Shown: positions 1 to 12,010, counted from the first letter of the stretch. The stretch is DNA of 64,000 bases from Lethocerus indicus (GCA_019843655.1 JACDQD010000006.1:13224246-13288245), one strand, 5' to 3'. Notes: generated by a model from the letters alone, not told the origin. Program-made: numbers and translations.

Positions 1-59
1 TGAGGTAGGATATTTGCTGAGCGAGAGGTTTGGGGGCGCTTGGCGGGCCTACGCTGCCG
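1..59 (+). CDS. possible 3' end of a coding exon cut by the window edge
   Basis: Seen: a stop-free frame starts at base 2 and gives 19 codons reading EVGYLLSERFGGAWRAYAA. It leaves one base (G59) before a strong donor, G|GTAAGT, at 60-65. The peptide has varied, protein-like composition, but I recognise no family. The next plus-strand exon candidate, 5129-5158, begins with two bases that complete the split codon to GAG, so the two are phase-compatible. The acceptor would lie outside the window. Against it: GTAAGT is expected several times per strand in 64 kb, and 19 open codons is weak evidence. The minus-strand exon candidate at 2511-2725 cannot easily belong to the same gene. Confidence 0.2.
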
Positions 60-2510
60 GTAAGTTGGAGCCCTGTTTGCCCGGACCTCTATCTGAACGG
101 CCTCCTCTTACAAAGCAAACCGTTTTCAGCTAAATTCTGTTGGCATTGAGCTAATTTGGGCGACGGGGGTTTTGCACCCTGTAAAGGATTTTCAGGACTC
201 GCAAACGGTAATTTAAATGGCGTTCGGGCGGGTGGGATCGGGGGAAGCGTTGAAATTTTCCATAACGGGAGTCTTTCCCCAGTCTTTCGGACGTCCGTAA
301 ACGATGGTAAAACACTGTAGTCCCATGCCCTAATAATACTTAGCCAAAGTATTTTTTTATATTATCACATTTAAAACAACTTCAATGCATTGTAAGTGGG
401 AGTAAAAACAATAATTTTTCAGTAATATCCTATAAATCCAATTTTCGCTTAGCGTCCATCAATTTAATTAACAGTTAAAGAAGACAATTTTTAATTATAA
501 AAATTTGGGTAACTTTAAAATCTAGACCGGAATTCTAGAATTGAAAGAAACCTTTTGATCGTGTGTTCGAACCAATTGAATAAGTTCAAAGTATCTTTCT
601 CGTTTCGTCACGGAGGCAGTTCGGAGAAAAAAAACATTATCTAATCAGCGTCGGTAAGGAGTGTCCACCGCCGCCCGACTTACACTGGAATGTCACTCAA
701 TGAGCTGTCGTGGCACCGCCACCATATTCCGCTACATCTCATTTCCTACTGATCCTGCCAGCAACTCGGGCGGAAATAAACCACTAGTATAAGTTTCTTA
801 AAATCGATTCGGATGTCGGCAATCCGCAGTATTCGCATTTCTCGTCGCAATTTTACCCGTCTCCACCCACTCTGTCACCACGCAATCAAAATTATGAATA
901 TTTATTGTGTATTTTTTCGAAATTAGTATATCACGTAATTTCCTATGAATTATTCAAATCTAAAGACAAGGCCCAATGATTTTCCTTATAGGAAATTGTA
1001 TATGCACACTTCAAAACACACTTCCATTACCCTACCAACTGTTTTGGCTTTGTTCTATCGTTTTACCCAAATATTTTTTCATGAATATTAAGTTTTTTAT
1101 ATCTATAGTCAAAATTAGTCTCTTTTGGAGACAGATAACACAGGTAACGGACATTCTTCTGAAAGTTATGAGAACGGTTGTCCAATGGCAGTATAACGGT
1201 TGTGATTTGAATGAAGACATTCGGAAACGGATTACCGTCTTAAGGGGTCTTGGAGCTATCGGAATTTGAGCAAGCAAATATTACATTTACCCGAATATAA
1301 CGCCGGAACCGTTTGAAAATGGGTCATAATTTCGTTTCCGGCGGTTGGAAAACACTGTAAGGGCGAAGAATAAGAGAGCATGAAGCATGTTGGGACAAGG
1401 ACAATCCAGGGACCACCCGGCGGGTGGACCTTTCGGCCTTTATCTAGAAACAACAGGAAATGCCGCGTGAACCATCCCCGGCCCCGGCCACCATACTCGT
1501 GCCGGTATTCGGATTCTTTCTGTACCCGCCAGCACAATTCTGTCGCATCTTACACTATTTTCCGGACAACAGCGGTACAACAATAAACGACAGCTCAAAT
1601 GGGTCCAGCGAAACAGTTCTGGAAATTCTGCCTGGTAAAGAAAATTTGTGGACAGGGGTAAATCACACACTGTTAGTGAATGGGCAATTTCATAATAAAA
1701 TGCTAATCCTATATATTTTCATGATTTAAATATACCTATTAAACGATGATCGTTTCTGGCGGTTTCTTTGAACCAATCCTTCTTCTAGTTGAATTCGGTA
1801 TATGCACTGTGAGTAGTAGGGATTTACTTCAAAATTTTAAATAAAGTTATTTACCAATAACAGTTACCAATGGCCGTTTTTGACTTTTATTAAGGTTTAA
1901 TATACAATTCAAATATACAAAAGTAATCTTCTTGAATAATTTAATAATACACTCTCATAATTTATGATATTGTTAGTACCTGTTTTCTTTATGTCTGGAT
2001 TTATATGTAGGTGTCAAAATTCAGACAGTTCCTAGATCACGGATTATCTACAGAAAATGTTGAAGGTACTCCTAAAATAATGTTTTAAGGACTTGACAAG
2101 GGAGTAGAATAGGGTCGGCACTCACAGTTTGACAAGCCCTTTAATTTTTCAATCTACAGTGCTGGCCAGAGGCTCGACGAAGGAAATGATTTTACGAAAG
2201 GGAAAATGCTTGGAGGCAAGAAAGATAAATTTTGAACCGACGGCTGGTCTGCGCCCGGAGGAAGGGACCAGTGTGACGTTGTTAGAAGCGATATTTCAAA
2301 CCGACAAAAAAATGTGGGAGAGAGGAAGTTGGATAACAGGATCCACCCAAAAAGTGGCCCCTCGCCTCTCACTTTCCTTTTGTTCCAGGCCACACGATAA
2401 CTAACTACTACTGCCCCCATTACAGACGGGCCTTCCACTAATACATTACACTGAACAGTAAACTTATAAACAACAATATAAAATTTTTTTTTGAACGATT
2501 CTACTTGTAC
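60..2510. other. AT-rich non-coding stretch
   Basis: No gene, RNA or repeat recognised. AT-rich DNA with many TAAT/AATTAA cores and a few GC-richer patches (about 640-780 and 1320-1530). The open frames are short and lack recognisable domains. The minus-strand frame over 2154-2510 is the read-through of the exon candidate at 2511-2725 and becomes low-complexity (Ser/Pro/Phe-rich). Confidence 0.6.
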
Positions 2511-2725
2511 CGCCGGTTGTAAGAGACGAATTAGGTAGCCGGGACGAATTGGAACTGTATTAATGAGGTCACCGTGAATAACATACGATGGAAGTTGGTT
2601 TCTTTCAAAGGCAACACGCACAAGAAAATATGAGCCGATGTTCTTCGGGTTAAATATTTTCAAATTCTCACTCAAGCGGTCCTCAGGTAACTCTGGCAGT
2701 GCACTGAGAATTATCGTGACCTTCA
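2511..2725 (-). CDS. possible internal coding exon, unknown protein
   Basis: Seen: on the minus strand a strong acceptor (pyrimidine-rich tract ending ATTTCATTACAG) sits at 2726-2727 and is followed by 71 open codons. The frame begins KVTIILSALPELPEDRLSEN and ends about RPGYLIRLLQPA, next to a moderate donor, GCG|GTACAAGT, at 2510. The exon would be 215 nt, taking one base from the upstream exon and ending on a codon boundary. It sits inside the longest open frame of the window (190 codons, 2154-2726). The remainder of that frame looks like read-through into intron. No domain is recognised; the residue mix (charged, aromatic and proline spread evenly) is protein-like. No partner exons were found on this strand nearby, which keeps confidence low. 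It could equally be a chance open frame next to a chance acceptor. Confidence 0.25.
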
Positions 2726-3205
2726 CTGTAATGAAATAAAAATAGCAATTTTTATATAGTTTGACAAAGGTTCACTATATTTTAGTTATATATTTTATTA
2801 ACGAACGGAGCAGCTGTATGGAATCCAATACTGAAAAATATCTCGTTATATAAGAACATTGCATAACTAGTGAACCATATTGTTTTCCCAACAGAAATAT
2901 TAATTATTTTATTCTGGGATAGGCTCCGCTATCCTGCAAATGTATACTTATAGGGCAAATTTGTACATAAATCTTTTGACTCTTTTTTCGCCTGAAATGA
3001 AATGAAACTTTTAGATTTAAATTACTGTGTTCTAGTTTAAATAGTAACGTCTGCCTCTTTTCTCATTTTGCCATGAGAATTACGCATATCATATTTTCAA
3101 TATCTGCCTCTCTTATCCCTATGGCGTTTTACAGGGAAGTTAGCCAAGTGTAAATAAAGTTATATTTTTCCGTTCTTCATCAAGTATTCACAGCTTTCTT
3201 TTTAT
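2726..3205. other. AT-rich non-coding stretch
   Basis: Nothing recognised apart from the acceptor-like pyrimidine tract at about 2726-2750 (minus strand) that belongs to the exon candidate at 2511-2725. Confidence 0.6.
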
Positions 3206-3381
3206 ATACCGTAGATTTCGTGTGTTTCTGTCTCCTCTAGCTGGTTCGGTCTTTTGCTAGACCGGTTCCGGCTGCTCGCCATCTTCAGGAACGGGTTAGT
3301 CACTTTTGGCACTTTGGATGTTTTTTGGGCATCCTCACTGCACTGTCACCGTCACTGGAAAACACACGAGATCTACGGTAT
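3206..3381 (-). mobile_element. short terminal-inverted-repeat element carrying a hammerhead-like motif
   Basis: Seen: the left end 3206-3227 (ATACCGTAGATTTCGTGTG...) and the right end about 3359-3381 (...CACACGAGATCTACGGTAT) are inverted repeats of about 22 bp with one or two mismatches, enclosing about 130 bp. The interior, read on the minus strand, matches copies at 21403-21545, 21660-21754 and 58059-58215. It has a GGATG...CATCC mini-hairpin, then AAAGTGCCAA, then a hammerhead-like core. No coding capacity. Known: minimal hammerheads occur in Penelope-like elements and retrozymes. Inference: this is a non-autonomous or decayed member of such a family. The inverted ends are unusual for a simple Penelope fragment and could instead reflect an inverted pair of LTR-like repeats that has collapsed. 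Confidence 0.55.
3256..3288 (-). ncRNA. degenerate hammerhead-ribozyme-like core
   Basis: On the minus strand CTGAAGA (3288-3282) is followed by TGGCGAGCAGCC, then GGAACCGGTC and TAGC. Compared with the better copy at 58132-58168, the invariant GAAA is GGAA. The bases before CTGAAGA (GTTC) also no longer pair with TAGC, so helix I is lost. Probably an inactive relic. Confidence 0.45.
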
Positions 3382-3408
3382 TCCAACACGTCGCAGACCA
3401 CAAAACAG
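3373..3408 (+). repeat. dispersed repeat module beginning CTACGGTATTCCA
   Basis: CTACGGTATTCCAA, then a GTCGCAGACCACAAAACAG segment. A near-identical module lies at 21754-21787 and diverged ones at 21901-21940; the first 13 bases recur at 40524-40536. It overlaps the right inverted end of the hammerhead-bearing element here, so it is probably part of, or a habitual neighbour of, the same family. Confidence 0.45.
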
Positions 3409-5128
3409 TTATGTCAAACTTAGGATTAACAACGCTATTTCATTAAAATTTATTATACTATTAGAGACAAAACATTCTCCCCCAGTGATATTTTAACACG
3501 TGAATCGCCCATATGCGTTTCATCATATTTAGGGTTCAACACTTGCAACTGCATTTGTCGAATTTAACAATATTTTGAATTCAGATAGCTGTTCAGTTGT
3601 AATATTCCTATTTTCGATTCTTCTAATCAGTTATATTACGCATTAGATTTTTTGATATTTCCGCGAGAATTTTGCACAATATGATACAGCTCGTGCCCCA
3701 TCGTCAGTGGTGAAACGCTGTAACCGAGCAGCCGTTTGCTGCCGAATGCTGTAACCGGCAGGCAAAAAGGATTATCATAGTATACTAACAGTGCTAGCTG
3801 TGTGCTTCTTCAGCAAGCGATTTTCATAACGAACCCACTGTTTTACTTACTGACTGCTACTGACGATGGCGAAAAGCTTAGGGGGAATAGGCGTGTGGAG
3901 ATAATGCGAGAGTGACTATATTTATAATTTCCTAATACCCGTCTCTGCATTCTGTCTTATATAATTACTCTCGCGATCCTGTGTCTTTTTCCAAAGCATC
4001 GCTCACACTAAATCGTATCAATAGGTTTTGTGTAACTATTATATATTCATGTTCAAGAAAACGTGTTTTTGAAATTATTGGGCAACGCAGTTTGCCTACC
4101 GTATCGGCTTTCGACCTTTTGCAGTCCACGCTTCCCGCTTTTGATAATTCTATTCTAAAAAAATCGCTTATATATATTTTGTATAAGGAAATTCTAAAAA
4201 TGAAAAACATTTGTCTAGACACACTGCGGTACAACAAAAGGGCGTTCGTCCTACTTACATGTAAGTGGATTTCAAATGTGGGTGCGCGCCGACCCAGTTC
4301 CCACGTGGCGGAAACCATACGGGCCGGCGGGGGAGACTAAGCGTGCACAATTATGTCGGTAAGTCGGTCAAAAAAAGGGACTAGGAACAGGGACAAGGAA
4401 TTAATGGGCGGAGGGCCGCTCGTATATCTACGTCAGGGCGATTTGAAAGCGGGAATAGACGGGAGAGACGCGGGTCCCCGAGCCCGGAGCCGGTGGCTCC
4501 CTTTTGTTCGCCGGCCGACCCTTCTCCCCGGAACCCCGCCCTACCTGCCTCCAGTTAGGAAAAACACTAAAATGTAGGTCAATTCCATTGGACAGCGTAA
4601 AATCCCGATTCGTAACCGTTCAGCAAATGCGCTTAGGGTTTCTCAGTCTGTCGCTTCACCGTTGCGAAATATGAAAATGCGCGCCTATTATTTACCCGGA
4701 CCCTAGAATTTTCTTTGTGGCGTTGTAATAGGGCCTGTAAAATGCCAATCCCCAATTAGACAACCTGAAATCTTGCAAATTTAGAGGGAGGCCTTACAGA
4801 AATAATAATTCTATAATCGTACGACAGTAGGAGCGAAGCATGTTTTTTCGTTTGTACCGTGGTTTATAGTAGCTGACAAGACAGTAAAGATAGCCAACAT
4901 GATCGCTAACGTGAAATAAAAAAATTCAAACAAATCTAGATCAACAAAAAAGGTGTAGTACAACAAATTTCATTATTACACAAATTCGCAATTCTTCAGC
5001 CTGTTAATTGTATCCTTTTTTTTATAAGTTCATGCTTAAGGAATTAAACTCCTTTACTTCTATCTGTAATTAATGCATTACAGGCGAATTTGTGTTTTTC
5101 TTTCTTATAATCTACTTTTCATTGTCAG
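3382..5128. other. non-coding stretch with one small inverted pair
   Basis: Apart from the inverted pair at 3696-3868, only AT-rich DNA and a GC-rich patch at about 4270-4560 (contains CACGTG near 4305) are visible. Overlapping 117- and 119-codon frames on opposite strands at 3965-4340 shadow each other, have no domain, and are treated as chance. Confidence 0.5.
3696..3868. repeat. inverted pair of ACTGACGATGG motifs
   Basis: ACTGACGATGG occurs on the minus strand (about 3712-3702) and again on the plus strand (about 3854-3864), about 150 bp apart and facing away from each other. This is the 5' core of the hammerhead-like motif seen elsewhere (CTGA[A/C]GATGGC). Neither copy keeps the GAAA half. 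Between them lies a GCTGTAACCG direct repeat flanking GCAGC...GCTGC. Confidence 0.35.
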
Positions 5129-5158
5129 AGGATAATGCTGAAAAGGAAGGGGGAAATG
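5129..5158 (+). CDS. possible 30-nt cassette exon
   Basis: Seen: acceptor TACTTTTCATTGTCAG (AG at 5127-5128), 30 bases, then a near-ideal donor, ATG|GTAAGTG, at 5159. In the frame that continues the candidate at 1-59, the leading AG completes GAG (E), followed by DNAEKEGGN and one left-over G. The exon is therefore symmetric (phase 1 in, phase 1 out), as expected of an optional cassette. It also starts inside a 110-codon open frame (5135-5467, beginning MLKRKGEMVSENIYLHCERY). If that frame were real, the donor would be spurious. Both readings are weak without transcript evidence. Confidence 0.2.
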
Positions 5159-6528
5159 GTAAGTGAAAATATTTATCTCCACTGCGAAAGGTATAAGCAA
5201 ATTGTGAAAAAGACTGATAAAGATTGTCCCGAGCAAGAGCCGACGGAATATGATAGCGTCGGAGTCATATCCGATCTTTATTTTATTTATACAATGCGTA
5301 TCTTTACAGCCTTAGGTAAAGAAACGATGCAGATAGAATTCGTGGAAACATTCAGTCGTCATAAGATGGATTCGCTCCGCTGGGAAATACTTGGGTTGAA
5401 TAATATGCTTGTTTATTGGCAACAATCAAGTCCAATCAAAAGCGGGTTCGGTAACAACTTCTATTAAAGGCAAGGACTTTGATGAGAGAGGAGTTATTCA
5501 AGTGTGTTTTAAGCGTGTGTTTTTAAGCATAAAAATGTATTGTCACAGATGTATTATCACATGTATTATCGATGTTTTGGAACCTTTGGAATCCGTTAAT
5601 ATTGAGTTCCGACTCCTTAGATGAACGTTGTTGTACAGTTTTGCAAATCGCCAGTTATATTTCTCCACGGACAAAATTTATTTTGCCAGTATTCCACAGT
5701 AGACCGCTTTCCTGAAACAAAAATATGGAAGTTGGACTGTAAATATTACAACTGTTTACCTTACCTTTGCAATAAATTCATTTAATATCAGTAGTTTAAG
5801 AGCCTGCGAGACAGACCTGTCAGACTGAGAGACATGTTCTAAAATCCCTTGTTTAGTATTCACACAGTTGAAAATAATAAGTACGATGTTCGCTTCTTCA
5901 TATCGAGCCAACGGAAAGGGTAAAGAGTTTCCCCCAAGTCCGAACAAAAAATCGACACATGAAAACTATTTATACAGGATTACCCTATATTCTGTTATAT
6001 GAATGTAAAAAGGCCGTGATATGCCTTGTAGCTTATTTATGAACATTGTAAAACAATAAAATATATATTTGTAATATTCGTCCAACGAATTTGTTTCTTA
6101 ATGCTTTGAACTTTGAAGAAAAATATTACCTATTTAATCAATGTAAATTGCACTGCAATAATAAAATGACCGAAACAGAAGATTTACGCCGGGGCCGCCT
6201 TATAAGGAGTTCAATTAAACCACAATTCCCGCGTTCAGTTACATAACTATGTGGAGCACAACTTCTTTTTTTCTTCTTCTTCATAGCGCTAACGGTCCAC
6301 CTGGGGGTTTCTAAATTTCTGAATAATTCATGTCCGGTGGGGGGATTAAACGCCGGCACATCTCACTTTATCAGATCTGTCGTCGACTTTAATTGCCGGT
6401 GCCGGTTATAGAATATGTATTGCTTCCATTCCGGAGGCCTAATCACCTGCTCCGCGGCCCCATGATTTTCATCTGTTTTCAACTTTCGTCAACCCCCGCG
6501 GTCTAAATTGACCTGCCCTCTAATTATA
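5159..6528. other. non-coding stretch
   Basis: AT-rich to about 6140, then a mixed GC-richer patch to 6520. A 71-codon frame at 5409-5624 has no recognisable domain. No RNA gene or repeat recognised. Confidence 0.55.
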
Positions 6529-6543
6529 GGGGGGGGGGGGGGG
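6529..6543. repeat. poly-G run, 15 G
   Basis: Uninterrupted run of 15 G following TAATTATA. One of nine G or C runs of 10 or more in the window. Confidence 0.95.
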
Positions 6544-7240
6544 CCGGCTAACTGAACTCCTACTTGGACAACTGTCGGGGACAACGGACCCTGGAAGGAA
6601 ATAATATAAAATCTTACAATGTCTACTACCACCCACAATATTAAGCTCCGAAATAAGGTCTATATAACCCTGAAATTGTGCTGTTTTCATTATAGGTATC
6701 AAGATTCTACTCCGACTCTTATTTTAATAATTTAAAAAAGTTCGCTAAGGCGAGAAATCTGATTCACTTACTCAGTCGTGATAAGTAAACCTGATGCAAA
6801 CATTATCGACTGCTGTATTCGTGTACAATTATTTATGTTAGATACTAATTAACACCTTTCTCGCTATTACTAATACAGTTATCGTAAAATTCCGGAATAA
6901 TATTTCTCGCGATCGCCAGTATTAGTGAGGCGCTCTGGGCACTGGTGTTATGATAAGAGGCACTATTACGTAGAGAAAGTAGTATAAAATCAGTAGATCT
7001 ATAGGCAGGAACATTGACAATATTGCGAGGATGCTTCGTCGTAAATGGATGGTTCGTTTGCACCTCTGTCCGGTCCATGGAGTGGTAGCATTGTTGAACC
7101 GATGTCCCGTCGACCTCGTTTCCTCAACGACGGCATCCAGCGAAATATATCTATTGGGCACATTGTTCGATGGGCGTAGCAACGCTGTCGAGGCAACCGT
7201 TAGTCAGCAGGTGTGTAACTGAAGTCAAGTTCACTTGTCA
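6544..7240. other. non-coding stretch
   Basis: Nothing recognised. Overlapping short frames on both strands at 6845-7222 shadow each other. A GT-rich acceptor-like tract at about 6680-6697 has no convincing exon after it. Confidence 0.5.
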
Positions 7241-7241
7241 G

Positions 7242-7278
7242 ACCGTCGAAACCGGTCGGAGGGAATTACTCCGACGGT
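7242..7278 (+). other. nested stem-loop next to a GAAACCGGTC block
   Basis: GTCGGAG (7255-7261) pairs with CTCCGAC (7269-7275) around a 7-nt loop, while ACCGTCG (7242-7248) can pair with CGACGGT (7272-7278), a competing arm. The block GAAACCGGTC at 7248-7257 equals the 3' half of the hammerhead-like motif, but no CTGANGA lies upstream. Structure only; function unknown. Confidence 0.35.
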
Positions 7279-10200
7279 ATACATTCCAAAATTACCCTCC
7301 CGAATCATATGCTAATGGGATATCCCGTTCTACAACTGGAATATGAAAAGGGAGAAAAACGGCCACAATGTTTCAGAAATAACGTTTTCGGCTCTCGCTA
7401 TCTTCAGTAGACTACTCTCCTCGTGTAATGCAACTAACGATAGCGAATAATCGAAACTGGTCTTGGAAGAACTCCGGTATTTATGTTTACAAAATATTCA
7501 AGCCATTAAATATATTATGATCTACTAAATCCATATTTCGAAGGTGAGTTCAAGATTCAGTATTGCGAACGTTGGACCACTGTGTTGAAGTTAGCATCGG
7601 ACTCAGTGAAAGGGGCAGGTGTTACAACAAATTTACCGAATCCACCCCGCTCCCCTTTCCGCTCCAGTCACAGGGCTCCTCCCAGCCAATACCCGGGCTT
7701 AATTAATAATGAAGGCAGTGCTTACATATTCATTACACTTTATTACATCTAATTGAGGTCAATGGTTATGGCGGCCAATTTGGTCCCGTGGAAGGGGCGG
7801 CAGCGCTCCCCCGCCCGAGCCGAGGAAGATCAACTTTCAATTCCAGCCAACCGAAACGCTTTCGGCTTTTGTATTCGGGCCTACTTTTCTTACCTTGAAA
7901 CAATTTTGAAGAAATTTGAGTCAGATTTTCGGAGGTAAACTATCAATTCACCTGAAAAACAATCTTTCACTTGTCAAAATGATTGATTTAGCTCGGGATG
8001 AACACGGTGCAGTTTGTAAATGAATCTAGACCGATTTTGTTGTTGATTCTCAATATTATACAGATTCATACAAATGTACATTGTACGCTTTACAAAATAA
8101 AGATTTGCAGTGTCAGATAATAATATTATCCAAATTTAATATCAATAACTACCATCTTAAAATAGAAATATGTTGAATTGGGAATCACGGACAATGGCTG
8201 TAATCAATAGCCATACAGGTACAGGGACGTCATTTCCCTGTTCCGGAATATTATGGGAAAATATTGCCGGGATAACATCACCGCTATCAATAATCGCTGC
8301 TGATCTCGAGCTTACATTTTCAGCCCTTCAACATGCAATCCCTGAGTTGGTAATCAATCCGATTCCGATTAGCCATAATCTGAGCCCCCCACTGGGAGAA
8401 TGAGTGTAATTTGAAAGCCAATACGCACCCTGACTAGAAACAAATTATTTGGGACGGAAGTAAACACGTTCCGGTGTTCATTAATTATATTCGATTATTG
8501 TAGCCTTTAACTACAAGTGAGGCTAAAATAACAACATAGTGCTGGGCCAATATACGACATACAAGTACTAGTTTACTATGCATTGATATTTGGAGGAATA
8601 ATAATTGGAATATAATAATTGGATAGTAAAACGAGGATTTGACTATATTCAGCACCGCTCCACTACCCCGATCATTAAAACATAAAACATTATCAGTTTT
8701 ATATAATTTATTTCATGATTAATAGAACCGAGTTAAATAAAATTCGCAATAAACACTCGCATATACTTATACTGTACATATGAGTTAGTAGAGGCTGAGC
8801 AGGTAACGTTTATGTTTACCAATTTATTAGACATTATCGGGGACGGGGATAGGCCCACTGAACTGAGGGCTGGCGCCCGGTTTCAGGGGGCAATTTCTGG
8901 CCTTCTGTAATTTGGTATTACTGAATTACATTTGTTTTTTTGTAATGTGTAATTTCTTTCTCGCTGAAAATATCTTAAGTACACATTGAAGCGAATGATA
9001 AACATTAATACATAATTATTGTTCTATAATCATGCCATTGTAGTCCAAGGAGGTTTTTCGTATGCAATGTTTCCAGGAACATGCCCACATGACGGGTGTT
9101 CTTATCTAAATAATTAAATTATACAGGTAAAAAGGAGCATGTTTGCATAAATATAATCGGCTAATATTGAATTTCTGTTCCCCAGAAAAGCATATAAATG
9201 ACGCGATAGGCCCTGGGATATAGGGCACCGAGTAACGGTTGTACGCGGATATATTAAATATCGTTTAGTTCTCGTTGTATCGGACATATTGATTGAACCG
9301 ACCTTGTCCCCCTTCTGAGTGCCGCCACCGAGGCTTCGCTCCGGCTCCAATCCAATATTTCCTTCCAAATAATTGCAAGGAGTCCGCCCAACTATCAAAC
9401 TTGCTAATACCGTTAAGCTCCCACCGGGTATTTAATAGGGTGACACTTAGGTAGGATAAGGCGCGTGCACAAGCTGTCAGGCTTTTCTTCGGCCTCACCC
9501 ATCCGTGCTCTATTCTCTGCTACTTCGCCAGTTCATTCTAATCTAAGCCGAAACCACAATTTCCGTGTCTTCCCAGAACACCGGAGCGCAGAAACAACGC
9601 TGATGGACGGATCCATTATTTGTCGCTCTCTCCGTTCCTGGTTTCGCATGCTAAGGAGAGAGTTTATACAATTATTTCAAGACGAATATTTTTTGCCGCT
9701 TAAAATAAGCTCGGCAGAGAATAAAACCACACTTACGGTTCAAGCGCCTAATAATTTTATTCCCAACCCCGACCCATTAATTTGAGACGTTAATGAAGTT
9801 TTTGAACAGTGTAGAGATTAATTTCGTCGGGGGTTAATTTAATGCCCCTAACGGATCCCCCAACTTCCCCCCTGTAAAATTTATGGGCCGCCCTTGAGTT
9901 GATCCAGGGACAATAGTGTGATCAAGGGGTTGGGCGAACAACTACTTAGAGTAGGGCTAGAGGCAACCGATTGAAAGAAGACCAGGTTGTCGTATTTAAG
10001 AGTTAGCTGTATCAAATTGTCGAACTTTATTTCGTGTGAAAAAAATTGAGTTTGTTACTTTTGAATCGTTGATAAAGGTAAGAGGTTTTATACTTGGAAA
10101 TACTTTATCGAAAACTTCGATTTTTTAAAAATAAATCAAATAGATTTAGCACAATCTCCATAAGGCGTGGACAAGTCGCAAGTTAAGGTTTAACGCGCGA

Positions 10201-11900
10201 CCGCTGACGCAATTTTCTTGGTCTGGTTATTTTCCGGTCCTGTGTTAGCCAATATCGTCAATACCACGTTTGTAATACGTTTATTTGTAATTTTGATCAA
10301 GGTAAGATTACCGAGGTAGGATATCAGTGTATCTAAAAAACCGCCCACACAGATCCCCAAGCAGATGATGTCGGTCGAAAGAAGTGCTTCCTTCTTTTTC
10401 ACTAGCCGGGAACTTTATCTTGATCAGCCGGTCGGGGAGACAGTTTAATGAAAATAAATTGGACACTAAATCAGGGTATTAGTGTTAAATTAGGCGCTTT
10501 TCCCAGTCCTGCCGGCCAGAACCGGGATGTTGAGACCTAATTTTGGACCTTTTGAGTTGCCGTATGTAACATTGCGGCGTGTTGCGGGACAAAATTAACC
10601 CAAACGTGCTGAAACAAAATTAAATCTCCGTAATCACGAAGCTAAATATTGTATATATCGATTAATTCCCCGTGGCCTTTAAATAGCTGCACTGCCATCT
10701 TACACAACAATAAATCTGGCCAGTTGCTAATTTCAAAGTTAAATTAATAAATCCCTTACTATACTTAATAATAATTCAATTTTATTCATCGTATCCTTAG
10801 TATTATAAATACTTGTAAGCCTCAATTCTGGACTACTTTGCGTTATAATAGCGAATTATTTATAATTTGTTAACAAGTATGAAAAACGCTAATGGCACAC
10901 ATTGTCAATTTTATATTCCCGGCCATTTCCGTTTTTTATACCCTGGACTACTGTGGAAAGTCTCTCCGCAGTGATTGAATAACAGCACAAAGCTTGGTAC
11001 ACCGTGCTGAAACCTAAAAAACTCGTTAGGCTTCGGTTATTCACCTGGTCACTAAGGTTCCAGCTTCGTGTTATTTTATATTTGTCCGCACGAATATTCA
11101 CAGAATCTATTTTCGTCAACAGAAAAAATTCCTTTAAGCTAGTTAATGCGGTAAAATTTAAAAATTCGAGTTGTCGAACGTTTGAAGGGTAAAAAAGTAG
11201 GCATATTTTAAATTTTTAACTCCTACAAAAACTTGCATACGCCGCCAGCAGCATGTCAGCCCGCGGAACAAGTGGGTTTGCTAATAATTTTAACACGAGG
11301 TCCTCCGCAGATGTTGGGTACCGATTGCGATGTGGAAGCCGAGCGATGACATAACTGTTTCCGCCTCTGGTCATACCAGCCAGCGTTCTGCGAACCACAG
11401 CGGCCACAAGTTTTTAACCCGTACGTTATTAGAGTTATGTGCGACAACCTGAAGACAGGAAAGTGACACAGCAAGTTACTTTACTCATAACTCAATTCTC
11501 CAATTACACTTACTTGAAAATTCAAATTTGAGTTTGAAAGAACTGTACAATATTGGCCATGTTTTTAGTTCCAGACTCGTCTAGAATCTGTAAAAAGCTT
11601 ACTCTATACTGCATTTAGAGTGAATACAATTGGCCGGACAGGAACGAGAAAATCCGAATTCGAATTCGAAGTCCAGGTGTACCTGTGGTCTCGGTGTTCA
11701 CATCCTTGAGACCATTATTAACTCCGCCCGTTTCATGGAGGCAGGTGGTCTTCCATCGTCTTACCAAATTGGTGCTGCCCTGAGCAGACACTTAAACTAC
11801 GGATTCTGAAAATCCCAAGAACAAGGACACTTGCTCAAATGGAGACCTCAATATTGCCACCAGACTCAATAAAGTTTTTTTTTCCTTTTATATTCAACAG
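7279..11900. other. long non-coding stretch
   Basis: AT-rich DNA with GC-richer patches at about 7600-7870 and 9290-9620. No gene, tRNA or mobile element recognised. Short palindromic GAATTCGAATTC lies near 11657. All open frames are under about 110 codons without domains. The last 20 bases form the pyrimidine tract of the acceptor used by the candidate exon at 11901. Confidence 0.5.
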
Positions 11901-11973
11901 AATCAACGGTATGTTTATTCCTGACTCGATCGATTTGACAAAATACAACCCGGTGCCGTCGTGGGGAGGGTGA
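11901..11973 (+). CDS. possible short last coding exon
   Basis: Seen: a very strong pyrimidine tract (nine T, CC, TTTTATATTCAACAG) ends at 11900. It is followed by one base, then 23 open codons (INGMFIPDSIDLTKYNPVPS, then WGG) and a TGA at 11971-11973. AATAAA lies 38 bases downstream at 12011-12016. The peptide is not recognised. The exon needs two left-over bases from the previous exon, whereas the 5129-5158 candidate leaves one, so at least one intervening exon would be missing. Could be chance. Confidence 0.17.
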
Positions 11974-12010
11974 TGATGGATGGTTAAAACTCAATAAGGT
12001 CATCAAAATC

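Noticed and set aside
5135..5467. 110-codon plus-strand frame beginning MLKRKGEMVS
   Set aside because: Contains a near-ideal donor 24 bases in and no recognisable domain; kept only as an alternative to the small exon reading.
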